A stretch of DNA of 64,000 nt from Lachnospiraceae bacterium AF51-6-b8A (lineage in GTDB: Bacteria; Bacillota; Clostridia; Lachnospirales; Lachnospiraceae), in assembly GCA_027682585.1 (NCBI GenBank), contig JAQCZH010000001.1, positions 372,001 to 436,000 of the forward strand, written 5' to 3'. Each line of letters begins with the position of its first letter. The first letter of the stretch is position 1. The notes under the pieces were generated by a model. That model saw only the letters and a list, made by a program, of their open reading frames with translations. It was not told the origin of the DNA and made no database searches. Position numbers and translations under genes: made by a program. Below, piece after piece: positions 44,146 through 54,450 of the stretch.

Positions 44146-47100
44146 ATGTCTTTTCACATGGTAATCGGCAGTGCAGGAAGTGGGAAATCAACCTATGTAT
44201 TCGACCGCATTCTGCGCCAGGCAAAAAAAGAGCCCCGGCGTCATTTCATCGTGCTTGTGCCGGAGCAGTTTACCATGTCGACACAGAGGGAACTGGTCGC
44301 AAGATCTTCCCGGCAGGTCATTATGAACGTGGATGTCCTCTCCTTTAACCGTCTGGCCTATCGGGTCTTTGAGGAGACGGGAACGAGGCTTGACGATGTA
44401 CTTGAGGATACGGGCAAGAATTTGCTTCTGCGCCGGGTGGCCCAGGAGCATGAGAAAGAACTGACTGTCCTAAGGGGCAATATCCGCAGACCCGGATATA
44501 TTGATGAGATCAAATCGCTGCTGACGGAGATGGCCCAGTACCGGATTGGGCCGGAGGCGTTCGCGGATCTGGCCTCCTTACCGGAGATGAGCACTTCCTT
44601 TCGCAGGAAAGCAGAGGATCTGACTGTGATCTATCAGGCCTTTCGGGAGGCGATCGAGGGTCGTTATATCACGGCAGAGGAGGTCCTGGAGCGTCTGGCG
44701 CAGGTGATGGATCAGTCTGCCATGATCAGTGATGCGGTGATTGCCTTTGACGGATTTACCGGTTTTACCCCGATCCAGAAACGGGTTTTGGCACAGATGA
44801 TGCGTCTGGCATCTTCGATTCTTGTGACCATGACCATGGATCCGGGAGAGCAGATCACAGGTTCTCATCTGGATTATGAGCTTTTTGCCATGACCAAGGA
44901 GATGGGAGAAGGATTGCTGCGGCTGGCTCAGGAAAATCACTGTCAGATTGAGGAACCGATCTGTTTGACGGGGAGTCCCCGTTTCGCTTTCTCTCCTATG
45001 CTGGCTCATCTGGAGGCCAATTTATTTCGTCCAAAGAGTGAGCCTTACAGGGAAGAGCTACAAGAAAAGGAAAATGCAGGCTGCGCATCAGGGTCAGAAG
45101 ATGATCTGAACAGACAGCAGATCTGTCTGGGAAGAGCGGCCAGCTTCCGGGATGAACTTGCGTTTGCGGGAGAGGAGATTAGGAAGCAGATTCGCTGTCA
45201 GGGCGGCCGCTATCGGGACTTCGCCATTGTCTGCGCAAATCTGTCTGATTACGCGGAGTATGTCGGACAGATCTTCGATAAGATGGATCTGCCTTACTAC
45301 CTGGATCAGGAGCAGGATATTCTCTTTCATCCCCTGGTGGAATTGATTTTGTCTTCTGTAACTCTTCTGACGGAGGACTTCAGTGAGGAGAGTCTGATGC
45401 ATCAGCTGCGCAGCGGTCTGACCGGAATGAATGTGGCTGATGCGGATCTTCTGGAGCGCTATATTCATGCAAAGCGCATCAGGGGCTTTGCCCGTTACTG
45501 CCGGCCATTTCGTGGCAGGGTTAAAAATTTCAGTAACGAGCAGATGCTTCGTGTTGAGCAGCTGCGCAAGAAGATCGTCGCGGATATTAGTGATTTCCGG
45601 GAGGCTATGTGTGCCAGGGATGCTGTCAGCAGGGATCGGGCTGTCGCGATCTATCACTATCTGGCGGCGCATGGGGTGGAAGAAAAACTGGAAGCTAAGG
45701 CGAACGCCTGTCGTGCTGCAGGTGATGAGATTGCCGCCTCTGTTCACGGCAGAGTTTTTGAACTGGTCATGGCGACGCTGGAGAAAATGTCTGATCTTCT
45801 GGGAGAGGAGAAGATGTCTCTGGGTGATTTTGCCCAGCTTCTGGAGGCGGGCCTCAGGGCAATTTCAGTGGGTACCGTTCCGCCAAGCTTTGACTCTGTG
45901 GTCGTCGGAGATCTGGAGCGAACCCGTCTGGAGCACATTAAGACCCTCTATGTCCTTGGGGCATCGGATGCCGCAATCCCAAGATCGACGGGGGCAAGCG
46001 GTCTTTTCTCCCAGGCGGAGAGAGAGAGGCTGAAGGCAAGAAAAATTGATCTGGCGCCCGGTGATCGGGAGCGGGCATTTATGCAGAGATTCTATCTCTA
46101 CCTGGCACTGACCAAACCCTCTGAACAGCTGGTGATCACTTATGCCCGTCTGGCCAGTGACGGCAGTGCCCTGCGGGAGTCTTATCTGCTTGATCTGATT
46201 CGCAGACTCTTTCCGGAGCTGATAGTGGAGAATCTGGAGGAAAGAGAAGATCTGCAGCGGCTGGTGACCGCCCCCGTGGCTCTGGATTACTTGCCGGACG
46301 CCCTTCGGAATCTGTCTGAGGGAGTTTCTTCGGGGGAGAAAGGCCAGCTGGCCTGTGCGGTCTATAAGGAACTGAAAGGAGATGAGAAACTGGCTGCCCG
46401 GGCGCAGGTTCTCTTTCAGACCGTTTTTTTGGATCAAAGGCAGGAACAGCTCTCTGATCAGCTGATGAAGCGTGTGGCCGGGGATCTGATTCAGGGTTCT
46501 GCCAGTCGCCTGGAGCAGTTTGTCCGGTGCGCATACGCATATTACCTGCGCTACGGCCTCCTTTTGCAGGAAGAGGAAGAGCCGGATATTGATTCCCTGG
46601 ATATGGGGATTCTTTATCACAAGACCCTGGAGATTTTCTCCAGAAAATTAAAGGAGAGGAAGCTGTCCTGGAAAGAGATCTCTGATTCCGACCTGGATCA
46701 GATTCTTGAGCAGACCTTTATCCAAACAGTGGAGCAGATGGAACGGGCTGATCTCCTGGAGAACAAAAGACAGGCACAGGTGATCCGGCGGATGAAAACA
46801 ATCTTAAAACGCACCGTCTGGGCACTGAGGGAGCAGGTGATTCGCGGAGACTTTGTGCCGGAGGACTTTGAGATGACCTTTGGACCAAAGGATCAACTGT
46901 CTTCTATGCTTTTTGAGCTGGGGGAGAGGGGGATGCTGCAGCTTCGCGGCAAGATTGACCGGATTGACTGCATGCGGACACCGGAGGGAATCTATGTCAA
47001 GGTTATGGATTATAAATCCGGCAGTCAGAAACTGGATTTAACCCGCCTCTATCACGGCCTGCAGATGCAGTTGGTTCTATATATGTCAGCGGCCCTGGAG

Positions 47101-47643
47101 AAACTTGGCAGGGAGGGAAAGAGAACCCATCCGGCCGGTCTCTTCTACTTTCATATTGATGAGCCCTGGATTAAGGGCAAAGAGGGGGCAAGTCCGGAGG
47201 AAATCCAAGAGGCGCTGCTCGATGCGCTTAAGCTTCACGGAATTTACAACCGGGAGGATCTGGTTGTGAATGCCCTCGACGAAAATCTGGCTGTACAGGG
47301 AACCGGGTCTTCCCATGTTATCAGTGCCAGTCGTAACAGGGACGGAAGGCTGAAAGCCAGCCAGTATGCTCTTACAGAAGAGGATTTCAGGCTTCTGGGC
47401 GGCTTTGTTCATGACAAGATTGAACAGATCGGCCGCGCGATCCGGGATGGGAGGATTGAGAGAAATCCCTATAAACTGGGCGGGGAGAATGGATGTCAGA
47501 CCTGTAATTTCAAGGCGGTCTGTGGATTTGAGGATGGCCTTAAGGGTATGCACTTTCATCGCATGATCAATTATAAGAGCAGCCAGATCCTGGATTTCAT
47601 TCGGGAAGAGATGGGGGAGGAAGGCACAGAAGCTGATTGCTGA
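44146..47643 (+). CDS. addB: AddAB helicase-nuclease, subunit AddB
   Basis: 1,165 residues. The N-terminal Walker A G-S-A-G-S-G-K-S-T (8-16) belongs to a degenerate superfamily 1 helicase domain. The C-terminal RecB-type nuclease shows V-M-D-Y-K-S-G. The Fe-S cluster Cys are visible: one in Q-F-V-R-C-A-Y and three in G-C-Q-T-C-x-x-x-x-x-C-G. With AddA it processes double-strand breaks and stops at Chi. Lies between metA and addA with tight spacing. Confidence 0.97.
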   Translation: MSFHMVIGSAGSGKSTYVFDRILRQAKKEPRRHFIVLVPEQFTMSTQRELVARSSRQVIMNVDVLSFNRLAYRVFEETGTRLDDVLEDTGKNLLLRRVAQEHEKELTVLRGNIRRPGYIDEIKSLLTEMAQYRIGPEAFADLASLPEMSTSFRRKAEDLTVIYQAFREAIEGRYITAEEVLERLAQVMDQSAMISDAVIAFDGFTGFTPIQKRVLAQMMRLASSILVTMTMDPGEQITGSHLDYELFAMTKEMGEGLLRLAQENHCQIEEPICLTGSPRFAFSPMLAHLEANLFRPKSEPYREELQEKENAGCASGSEDDLNRQQICLGRAASFRDELAFAGEEIRKQIRCQGGRYRDFAIVCANLSDYAEYVGQIFDKMDLPYYLDQEQDILFHPLVELILSSVTLLTEDFSEESLMHQLRSGLTGMNVADADLLERYIHAKRIRGFARYCRPFRGRVKNFSNEQMLRVEQLRKKIVADISDFREAMCARDAVSRDRAVAIYHYLAAHGVEEKLEAKANACRAAGDEIAASVHGRVFELVMATLEKMSDLLGEEKMSLGDFAQLLEAGLRAISVGTVPPSFDSVVVGDLERTRLEHIKTLYVLGASDAAIPRSTGASGLFSQAERERLKARKIDLAPGDRERAFMQRFYLYLALTKPSEQLVITYARLASDGSALRESYLLDLIRRLFPELIVENLEEREDLQRLVTAPVALDYLPDALRNLSEGVSSGEKGQLACAVYKELKGDEKLAARAQVLFQTVFLDQRQEQLSDQLMKRVAGDLIQGSASRLEQFVRCAYAYYLRYGLLLQEEEEPDIDSLDMGILYHKTLEIFSRKLKERKLSWKEISDSDLDQILEQTFIQTVEQMERADLLENKRQAQVIRRMKTILKRTVWALREQVIRGDFVPEDFEMTFGPKDQLSSMLFELGERGMLQLRGKIDRIDCMRTPEGIYVKVMDYKSGSQKLDLTRLYHGLQMQLVLYMSAALEKLGREGKRTHPAGLFYFHIDEPWIKGKEGASPEEIQEALLDALKLHGIYNREDLVVNALDENLAVQGTGSSHVISASRNRDGRLKASQYALTEEDFRLLGGFVHDKIEQIGRAIRDGRIERNPYKLGGENGCQTCNFKAVCGFEDGLKGMHFHRMINYKSSQILDFIREEMGEEGTEADC

Positions 47644-47664
47644 TGTGAGAAAGAGGAGGATTCA

Positions 47665-50600
47665 ATGTCTGAGACAAAGTGGACGCCAGAGCAGCGTCAG
47701 GTCATTCGCAGCAGAGACAGGGATCTTCTGGTTTCTGCCGCTGCAGGCAGTGGCAAGACGGCGGTTCTGGTGGAGCGCATCATCCGAATGCTGACAGACC
47801 CGGATACCCCTTTGGATGTAGATCAGCTCTTGGTTGTGACCTTTACCAGGGCGGCGGCTCATGAGATGAAGGAGAAGATTCGCAGAGCCATCCAGGAGGC
47901 TGTAAACGATGCCAGAAGCCAGCTTCATCCGACCGACAGGCAGAAGGAACTCCTGTCCCATCTACAGAGGCAGCTGACCCTGGTTCACTCCGCGCAGATC
48001 ACGACCATTGATTCTTTCTGCGCTTATGTGGTTCGCAATCACTTTAATGAGATTGATCTGGAGCCGGATTTTCGCATTGCGGAGGAAGGGGAGATCCGCA
48101 TGATCGCCCAGGAAGTCATGGATCAGCTCATGGAAGAGCGTTATGAGGCGGGAGATCAGGCATTCTTAGATCTGGTCGATCTCTATGCCAGACGGGGCAG
48201 GGATGATGACCTGACCGGCATGATTATGTCCATCTATGGGGCAGCAAGCGCAGAGCCCTGGCCCATGGAATGGCTGGATCGCTGCTGTGACGTTTATCAA
48301 GCTAAGAGTCCTGAGGACATGCTGCATATGCCGTGGATCAAGAGTCTGACGGCAAGAATTAAGAGCCAGACAGCTGCCTGTGAGGATCTTCTGGAGGAGG
48401 CCATGCAATTGAGCCGTCTTCCCGGGGGCCCCCATTATCAGGAGGCAATCGAAGCGGATCTGGCCTATTGCGAGAGTATTCGCGAAGCCGAGGATTTTAG
48501 CCAGATTGCCCTGATTCTGTCCGGGATCCAGTGGAAGAAACTGTCAGCCAAGCGAAAGGGGGTAGATGAGGAACTCAAGGCAAGGGCGAAGGACCTGCGC
48601 AATCAGTCCAAGGATGTATTGAATCAGCTTGTCAGAGATTATGCCGGCGATCCGGCGGCAGAATTTGACAAGATCTCTGCCATGGCACCTTATCTGAAGA
48701 CCCTTTTGGATCTGACCAGAGCGTACGCAGTCTCCTTTGAGGCACACAAACGAAAAAAGAATGTGGTTGATTTCGCCGACCTGGAACACTATGCGCTTCG
48801 CATTCTGCGAGATCCTGCGGATCCGGCGCATCCGATGACAGAGACCGCCGAAGAGTTCTGTCGTCAGTATGTGGAGGTGATGATTGATGAGTATCAGGAT
48901 TCCAACAATCTGCAGGAGGCGATTCTATCCGCTGTCGCCGGAGCGGATCAGGGAGAACATAAGACCTTCATGGTAGGAGACGTCAAGCAGAGTATCTATT
49001 CCTTCCGTCAGGCCAGACCTGATCTCTTCAACCGCAAGCTCAAGTCCTATGAAAAGCTCGCTGCAGAAAGCCATAAGACGGTTCCATTCCAGCGGATTGA
49101 TCTGTCTAAGAACTTCAGGAGCAGGCGGGAGATTCTGGATTTTGCCAATCATATCTTCTGTCGAATCATGCAGGAGGATCTGGGGGGAGTTGCCTATCAT
49201 GAAGACGTGGCACTGCACCTGGGAGCAGACTACCCTGTGGTCGGTGCAGAGGTTACTGGCAAGGAAGATGATCCCTATGCAGTGGAAGTTCTTCTCTGTG
49301 AGCGGGATGGGGAGGCCCTGGAAGCTGCAGGACTGGAAGACAGGGACGAGCTTGAAGCCAGTATGGTTGGAGAGCGCATTCTGCGGCTGATGGTGGAACA
49401 GAGGGTTGTTGATGAGGATGGGCAAAAGGAGGATAAGGCACCTCTTCGCAGGCTTCGCTATCAGGATATTGTGATTCTGCTTCGAAGCCCAGGTTCCAAT
49501 GGGCAGGTCTTTGTCGACCAGCTGGCCCGGATGGGGATTCCGGCCCACATGACTTCAGCGAAGGGTTATTTCGACACGGTTGAGGTCTCTCGCTTTCTGG
49601 CGCTTCTCTCTCTTTTGAACAATAGCCGGGATGACGGGAGCCTGGCTGCGGTGATGCTGTCCCATGTCTTCGGTGATCCCTTCACGGAAGATCAGCTCTA
49701 TTTGATCCGATCGGCCTATCCCAGGCTCCTGGTGAGCCAGAAAGGGAGCGAAGAAGCAGATATTCAGAATGCTTCTCTCTGGGAGTCGCTTGAGGCCATG
49801 CAGAGTTACAGTCGCGGGATTCTTGCGGGAGAGAATGAGAATCAAGATCCGAAGGATCGGATACAGGGGGGAAAAGTCCTGGGCGAGAGCGACGATGAAA
49901 ACTCGCGGCGCAGGTACCTGCTGGAGCTGGATGCTTCCCTTCTGCACAAGGTCGTTGATTTCTGCGACCGTCTGCAAGCTGCGCGGGCTCGCGTACCGTA
50001 TACACCGATTCATCGTCTGATTGAAGAACTTCTGGATGAAACCGCTTATCTGAACTATGTGACTGCCCTGCCGGCGGGGCAGATTCGCCGGGCCAACCTG
50101 CTCAAGCTGGTCGATGAGGCCATCCGTTTTGAGCAGTCCTCTTATCATGGGCTTTATCGGTTCATGAATTATATTCAGAAACTGCGAACCTATGATGTTG
50201 ATCTGTCTGCGGCGGAATTGATCGGTGAGGAGGACGATGCGGTTCGGATTACCAGTATTCACAAGAGCAAGGGACTTCAGTATCCGGTTGTCTTCGTCTG
50301 TGGTCTGGGGCGCAAGTTTAATATGAAAGACAGTGGGGGAGAAATCCTGATCGATACCGATCTGGGTATTTCTCTGCGGACGAGAGATGCTGTCAAAAGG
50401 ACGACGGCGGACAGTCTCTTTCATCGGGCAGTGAGCGACAAGATGAAGGAGAGCAGCCTGGCAGAGGAGATGCGGGTACTCTATGTGGCTCTCACTCGTG
50501 CCAGGGAGAAGCTGATCTTAAGCGGAAGCCTGGCCGGACTGCAGGAACGGCTTGAGCAGGAGTGGGGGGCGACCCACGGAAAGGCATACGACGATGTCCT

Positions 50601-51666
50601 TTCCTATCAGAGGCGTGTGAGCGCGAAGAATTACCTGGATTGGATTCTTCCGTCTCTTGCCTCTTATCAGGAGGTCTATCGGAAGAACATTTTTTGTTAT
50701 ACACCGGGAAATAACAGGAATCTGGCGTTGGATCAGGAGCAGATGAAAGAGCCGGGCAGATGTCCAGAAGGAACAGACATCAATGGAAAGTCGGCGAATT
50801 TTCTGTCAGACTTTGAACGTCTTCACGAAACAGAGGATATGCGACAGTTTCTTCGGGAAGTTTTTGCCTACCAGTATCCCTATGCCCAAGAGCAGACTTA
50901 CAAGAGCAAGTATTCCGTCTCTGAGATCAAACATGCCTCTATGCGGCTGCGTGGGGGAGAAGAGAAGGGACAGGAAATTTTTCAGTCAGTCGGGGAAGAG
51001 AGATATCTGCCTGGATTTATGAGGGGGGTAACGGGGAAGGAGGTGCAGGAGAAGAGTGGTGTTCATCCAGGGGCTTTACGCGGCACCGCTATGCATCGGG
51101 TCATGGAGTGCCTTGATTTTGCAAGGGAAGATTACGCTGAGTCTCTGGAGGCGCAACTGGGTCAAATGAGGGAAGATGGGAGACTGTCAGAAGAAGAAGC
51201 TGACCTGATTTTGCCGGATCGGATCCAGAATTTCCTGGATCAGAAGATAGCAGATCGCATTCACCGGGCGGCTGTCGCAGGGAAGCTCTACCGGGAACAG
51301 CCATTTGTCATGGGGGTCAAACCCTCGGAAATCGACAGCTTGATGGAGAGTGGACAGCAGGCTGCAGCAAAAGAAGCAGAAATGGAGGCAGCTGATATCA
51401 GAGAGGATATGATTCTGGTACAGGGAATCATTGATCTCTTCTTTATTGAGAATGGCAGGATCATCCTTCTTGACTACAAGACCGATCGGGTACAGGAAGA
51501 GGGTCAACTGCTCGACCGCTATCGGGCGCAGCTTTTGCTCTACGCACAGGCGGTTCTGCGCGCCATGTCAACCGAAGAAAAACCGCTTTGCCTGGGAACC
51601 ATCTGCATGTATTCCTTTTCCCTGGGGCGTCTGGTCTGTCTGGATCCCTCAAAGGAGATCTTCTGA
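47665..51666 (+). CDS. addA: AddAB helicase-nuclease, subunit AddA
   Basis: 1,333 residues, longer than the typical 1,230. A UvrD-type helicase: motif I A-A-A-G-S-G-K-T (25-32), motif II I-D-E-Y-Q-D-S, later T-S-I-H-K-S-K-G-L-Q and the motif VI arginine in V-A-L-T-R-A-R-E-K. The C-terminal nuclease has G-I-I-D-L and L-D-Y-K-T-D-R. AGGAGG precedes ATG 47665. The surface-protein remnant follows directly. Confidence 0.97.
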   Translation: MSETKWTPEQRQVIRSRDRDLLVSAAAGSGKTAVLVERIIRMLTDPDTPLDVDQLLVVTFTRAAAHEMKEKIRRAIQEAVNDARSQLHPTDRQKELLSHLQRQLTLVHSAQITTIDSFCAYVVRNHFNEIDLEPDFRIAEEGEIRMIAQEVMDQLMEERYEAGDQAFLDLVDLYARRGRDDDLTGMIMSIYGAASAEPWPMEWLDRCCDVYQAKSPEDMLHMPWIKSLTARIKSQTAACEDLLEEAMQLSRLPGGPHYQEAIEADLAYCESIREAEDFSQIALILSGIQWKKLSAKRKGVDEELKARAKDLRNQSKDVLNQLVRDYAGDPAAEFDKISAMAPYLKTLLDLTRAYAVSFEAHKRKKNVVDFADLEHYALRILRDPADPAHPMTETAEEFCRQYVEVMIDEYQDSNNLQEAILSAVAGADQGEHKTFMVGDVKQSIYSFRQARPDLFNRKLKSYEKLAAESHKTVPFQRIDLSKNFRSRREILDFANHIFCRIMQEDLGGVAYHEDVALHLGADYPVVGAEVTGKEDDPYAVEVLLCERDGEALEAAGLEDRDELEASMVGERILRLMVEQRVVDEDGQKEDKAPLRRLRYQDIVILLRSPGSNGQVFVDQLARMGIPAHMTSAKGYFDTVEVSRFLALLSLLNNSRDDGSLAAVMLSHVFGDPFTEDQLYLIRSAYPRLLVSQKGSEEADIQNASLWESLEAMQSYSRGILAGENENQDPKDRIQGGKVLGESDDENSRRRYLLELDASLLHKVVDFCDRLQAARARVPYTPIHRLIEELLDETAYLNYVTALPAGQIRRANLLKLVDEAIRFEQSSYHGLYRFMNYIQKLRTYDVDLSAAELIGEEDDAVRITSIHKSKGLQYPVVFVCGLGRKFNMKDSGGEILIDTDLGISLRTRDAVKRTTADSLFHRAVSDKMKESSLAEEMRVLYVALTRAREKLILSGSLAGLQERLEQEWGATHGKAYDDVLSYQRRVSAKNYLDWILPSLASYQEVYRKNIFCYTPGNNRNLALDQEQMKEPGRCPEGTDINGKSANFLSDFERLHETEDMRQFLREVFAYQYPYAQEQTYKSKYSVSEIKHASMRLRGGEEKGQEIFQSVGEERYLPGFMRGVTGKEVQEKSGVHPGALRGTAMHRVMECLDFAREDYAESLEAQLGQMREDGRLSEEEADLILPDRIQNFLDQKIADRIHRAAVAGKLYREQPFVMGVKPSEIDSLMESGQQAAAKEAEMEAADIREDMILVQGIIDLFFIENGRIILLDYKTDRVQEEGQLLDRYRAQLLLYAQAVLRAMSTEEKPLCLGTICMYSFSLGRLVCLDPSKEIF

Positions 51667-51724
51667 TGTCGCAGCGGCCTAGTATTATGCTGCCCAATGA
51701 GGTCAGATATCAAGCAGGGGCAAG

Positions 51725-52182
51725 GTGACAGGATGGCCGGGATCCAGAATCAAATATACAGATGGGTCAGAGGCTCCCATTGCAGAAGTTACGAAATGGC
51801 AGGATGGAAACGTGATTTGGAATTTCTACGACTCATCGACATCCGACGGCCTGTATAAGGGAAAGATCAATAATGCCAGAGCTGTCACGGGAATTATTTT
51901 GGCGCCGGCGGCTACGGTTGATTTGACACAGAATTTCAACGGGACGGTAATTGCAAATGACCAGGAGAAACAAACAGTAGAGTTAAATGAAGAGCGACCA
52001 GCATCAGCGGCGACGCTGCCAATGGATTTACAATCACCAATACCCAGGATCAGCCGAAGACACCGCCCAAGGCTCCTAAGACAGGAGACCAGGGAGGCCT
52101 TCCCGTTTATGGTTCTGTTCTGCTTCTTGCGGCAGTCCTTGCAAGTGGTCTGATCGCAAAGAAGAGAAGACAGGCCAAGTAA
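51725..52182 (+). pseudogene. Remnant of a sortase-anchored surface protein
   Basis: Two reading frames together encode the end of a surface adhesin. The upstream frame (51725 to about 51990) reads Y-T-D-G, V-T-K-W-x-D-G-N-V-I-W-N-F-Y-D-S, then G-I-I-L-A-P-A-A-T-V and G-T-V-I-A-N, typical of the choice-of-anchor/collagen-binding-like domain. From about 51991 the continuation lies in the next frame: G-D-A-A-N-G-F, a P-K-T-P-P linker, the sorting signal A-P-K-T-G-D, a hydrophobic helix and K-K-R-R-Q-A-K. The 5' part is missing and stops occur in frame just upstream, at 51680 and 51698. Truncated and frameshifted. Confidence 0.8.
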
Positions 52183-52274
52183 GAGAGGATGCAGGGATTC
52201 ATTTCTTTGAGCTTTTGGAATCAGAACTTCTGGGGAATTAGAAGTCCTGGAGACGGAGTTCCGCAGTGATCACA

Positions 52275-52308
52275 AAGAGCGTTCGAGTCATTTGACCTGA
52301 ACGCTCTT
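52275..52308. terminator. Hairpin after the surface-protein remnant
   Basis: AAGAGCGTTC (52275-52284) pairs with GAACGCTCTT (52299-52308), followed by CTCGATTCAATTT. It lies between the remnant and the convergent AraC gene. Confidence 0.6.
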
Positions 52309-52319
52309 CTCGATTCAAT

Positions 52320-53057
52320 TTACAACTGTGGGAGAGCTGCAGAGAATGTATGTAATTGTGAAGGGAGACGGCCGGTTATACGAAAAACGCCGGGAGCAGT
52401 ACCGGTATACTTGTGGAATTGTCTGCTGAAGTGGGACTGGGAGTGGAAGCCAACTGCCTCAGAGATGCTTGCAATGCTCAGCTGCGATTGTCTGAGCAGG
52501 CGGATAGCATGATCCATACGTATCTTCAGGATATATTCTGTCAGAGGCAGTCCAAGTTCTTTCCTGAACTTACGAGCCAGATAGGGACTGCTGTAGCCTG
52601 CCTTGGAAGCGATGAGCTCTATGGTCAGTCTCTGATCAAAGTGAGAGTCTATATAGTTTATACACTGGCGGATGGGTGCTGAGAGGGCAGAAGGGTGCCG
52701 GCATGCATGAACGCTGTGGATGAAATCATTGATCATGCTGTCATATATCCGATTGAGCTGATCCATATTTACGGCATTAAAAATTGCCTGTCGGTAGCGG
52801 GCGGTGAGTTCTGCTGCGGTTCTTGCCGAGAGTCCGCCTTCCATGGAGGCATGCGATGCCAGAATGACCTGAGACATTGCGTAATGACGCCAGAGCGGCA
52901 TGGGGCAGGAAACGTCCGGTGCCTTGGGATGGAAATGACTTGACAGAAAGGATATTTCTTTTTGATAGCTGAGATTGCCCTCTGTGATCAGACGCATCAC
53001 ATGCCGTTCGATGATGTCACTGTCAAAGTTTGGAATGTTTGAAAGCAGAAAGAACAT
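52320..53057 (-). CDS. AraC-family transcriptional regulator
   Basis: 245 residues. The C-terminal about 100 carry two helix-turn-helix motifs (I-E-L-I-A-S-K-A-G-Y-S-S-P-Y-L-A-R-K-F and I-A-S-I-S-E-A-V-G-F-H-S-Q-S-H-F-S-R-Q-F) with the family ending A-P-G-V-F-R. The N-terminal domain is helical and of no recognised ligand family. GGAGGT lies 6 nt before ATG 53057; an in-frame ATG at 53081 has no site. Likely controls nearby or unlinked genes; target unknown. Confidence 0.9.
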   Translation of the reverse strand: MFFLLSNIPNFDSDIIERHVMRLITEGNLSYQKEISFLSSHFHPKAPDVSCPMPLWRHYAMSQVILASHASMEGGLSARTAAELTARYRQAIFNAVNMDQLNRIYDSMINDFIHSVHACRHPSALSAPIRQCINYIDSHFDQRLTIELIASKAGYSSPYLARKFRKELGLPLTEYILKIRMDHAIRLLRQSQLSIASISEAVGFHSQSHFSRQFHKYTGTAPGVFRITGRLPSQLHTFSAALPQL

Positions 53058-53342
53058 AAATGACCTCCAGGCAGGTGGCACGCATGGATGGGAATACGAG
53101 AAATCAGATCAAAATGTGAATATTTTGTGTCATATATGATAGCAGAAATGAAAAACTGTGTAAAAGGGTTATATACATCAGCACGTGAGTATGCGTTACG
53201 GTGTGGAGGAGATTGATTGGGAATCGACTCCTCCTGATTTTGTCTTCTGTCAATTGCGCTGACAGGAGAGGATGTCTTATAATGATTTCTGCAATTAAAG
53301 GCAGCCATCAGGGGCAGCATTGGTTTAAACGAGGAAGAAACA
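53058..53342. other. Divergent intergenic region
   Basis: It lies between the divergent AraC gene and the 88-aa gene. No gene, clear promoter pair or structured RNA could be supported. Confidence 0.3.
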
Positions 53343-53609
53343 ATGAGTATGAATGTATTTGACGATGAGGTCCTGGAGGCTTTTCTTGCCAATCAGCTGC
53401 AGCTCTTTCCTGAAGAAGTTGCAGGCAGTCCTGAGGAGGCAGATGAGTTCCTGGATGAGGTGTGTGCCGTTGTCGTTGCGTCCAGGCAGGAGGCTCTGGA
53501 GTATCTGGCGGATAATATGGATGTCAGTGATCCACAGCTGAAGGATTTGGAAGATATTCCAGAGGTCTTTGCAGTAGGTGACGGGAGATTTCTCATTGTC
53601 GAGGGATGA
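53343..53609 (+). CDS. Small acidic protein of unknown function, 88 aa
   Basis: 88 residues, strongly acidic (about 25% Asp/Glu, few basic residues) with a short hydrophobic V-C-A-V-V-V-A strand in the middle and a C-terminal strand F-A-V-G-D-G-R-F-L-I-V-E. No family recognised. GAGGAAG precedes the ATG. Soluble cytosolic protein by composition; monocistronic or in a loose operon with the DUF1275 gene 127 nt downstream. Confidence 0.7.
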   Translation: MSMNVFDDEVLEAFLANQLQLFPEEVAGSPEEADEFLDEVCAVVVASRQEALEYLADNMDVSDPQLKDLEDIPEVFAVGDGRFLIVEG

Positions 53610-53736
53610 GGAGAGATTCTCTGGCAGGCCGGTCCAGCAAAGAGGCCGTATCATGTGCAGTGAGACGGAACTTTCGGAAAACCAGTGGAGACAGAAGCAG
53701 AGAATCGGATGAGATAGAGAACAGGATCAGAATCAG

Positions 53737-54450
53737 ATGTCAAGAAGCAGCCGCAGAAATCGAATCAAACGAAGACTGACGAAGCGAGAACAGATGTCAG
53801 AGGCTTTTATCCTGGCGGCATTTCTGGCATTTTCCGGAGGATTCCAGGATGCGTATACCTACATGCTCAGAGATCACGTCTTCGCCAATGCCGAGACAGG
53901 GAATATTGTCCTGATGTTCACGCATTTGATGGGGGGTGAGTTTCGCCTGGCTGCCAGTTATCTGTTTCCGATTCTTGCCTTTGCTCTTGGGGTGTTTTTA
54001 GCAGAGCAGGTACAGCATCGCTACAAGTATGCCAGACGGATCCATTGGCGGCAGGCAATTCTCTTCTTTGAGATAGCGATTCTCTTTTCTGTCGGCTTTA
54101 TGCCGGTTGGTCCCGTTAATATACTGGCCAGTTCTCTGGTGAGCTTTTCCTGCGCCATGCAGGTTCAGTCGTTTCGCAAGGTGGCCGGGCACGCCTATGC
54201 TTCCACCATGTGTATTGGTAACCTGCGATCCGGGATTGCGGCTGTCTCTGCCTACCTGCAGGATCACAAACCGCAGCAGTTGGAGCAGGCGACCTATTAT
54301 TTCGCTGTTATTCTTATTTTTGGAGTGGGAGCCGGTGTCGGAGGCAACTGCTCTGTGATTTTGGGCGTGAAATCAATCTGGATCTGCTGTATTTTTTTGA
54401 CGGTGGCTCTTGGCTTGATGTATTTGGATGCAGATCATGTGGTGGGATAA
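53737..54450 (+). CDS. DUF1275/YoaK-family membrane protein
   Basis: 237 residues, six hydrophobic helices. The diagnostic segment G-G-F-x-D-A-Y-T-Y and later A-E-T-G-N-I-V match the YoaK family, as does M-Q-V-Q-S-F-R-K. Transport or unknown function. ATG 53737 has only AGGA upstream; ATG 53794 is an in-frame alternative. Overlaps the next gene by 23 nt. Confidence 0.85.
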   Translation: MSRSSRRNRIKRRLTKREQMSEAFILAAFLAFSGGFQDAYTYMLRDHVFANAETGNIVLMFTHLMGGEFRLAASYLFPILAFALGVFLAEQVQHRYKYARRIHWRQAILFFEIAILFSVGFMPVGPVNILASSLVSFSCAMQVQSFRKVAGHAYASTMCIGNLRSGIAAVSAYLQDHKPQQLEQATYYFAVILIFGVGAGVGGNCSVILGVKSIWICCIFLTVALGLMYLDADHVVG

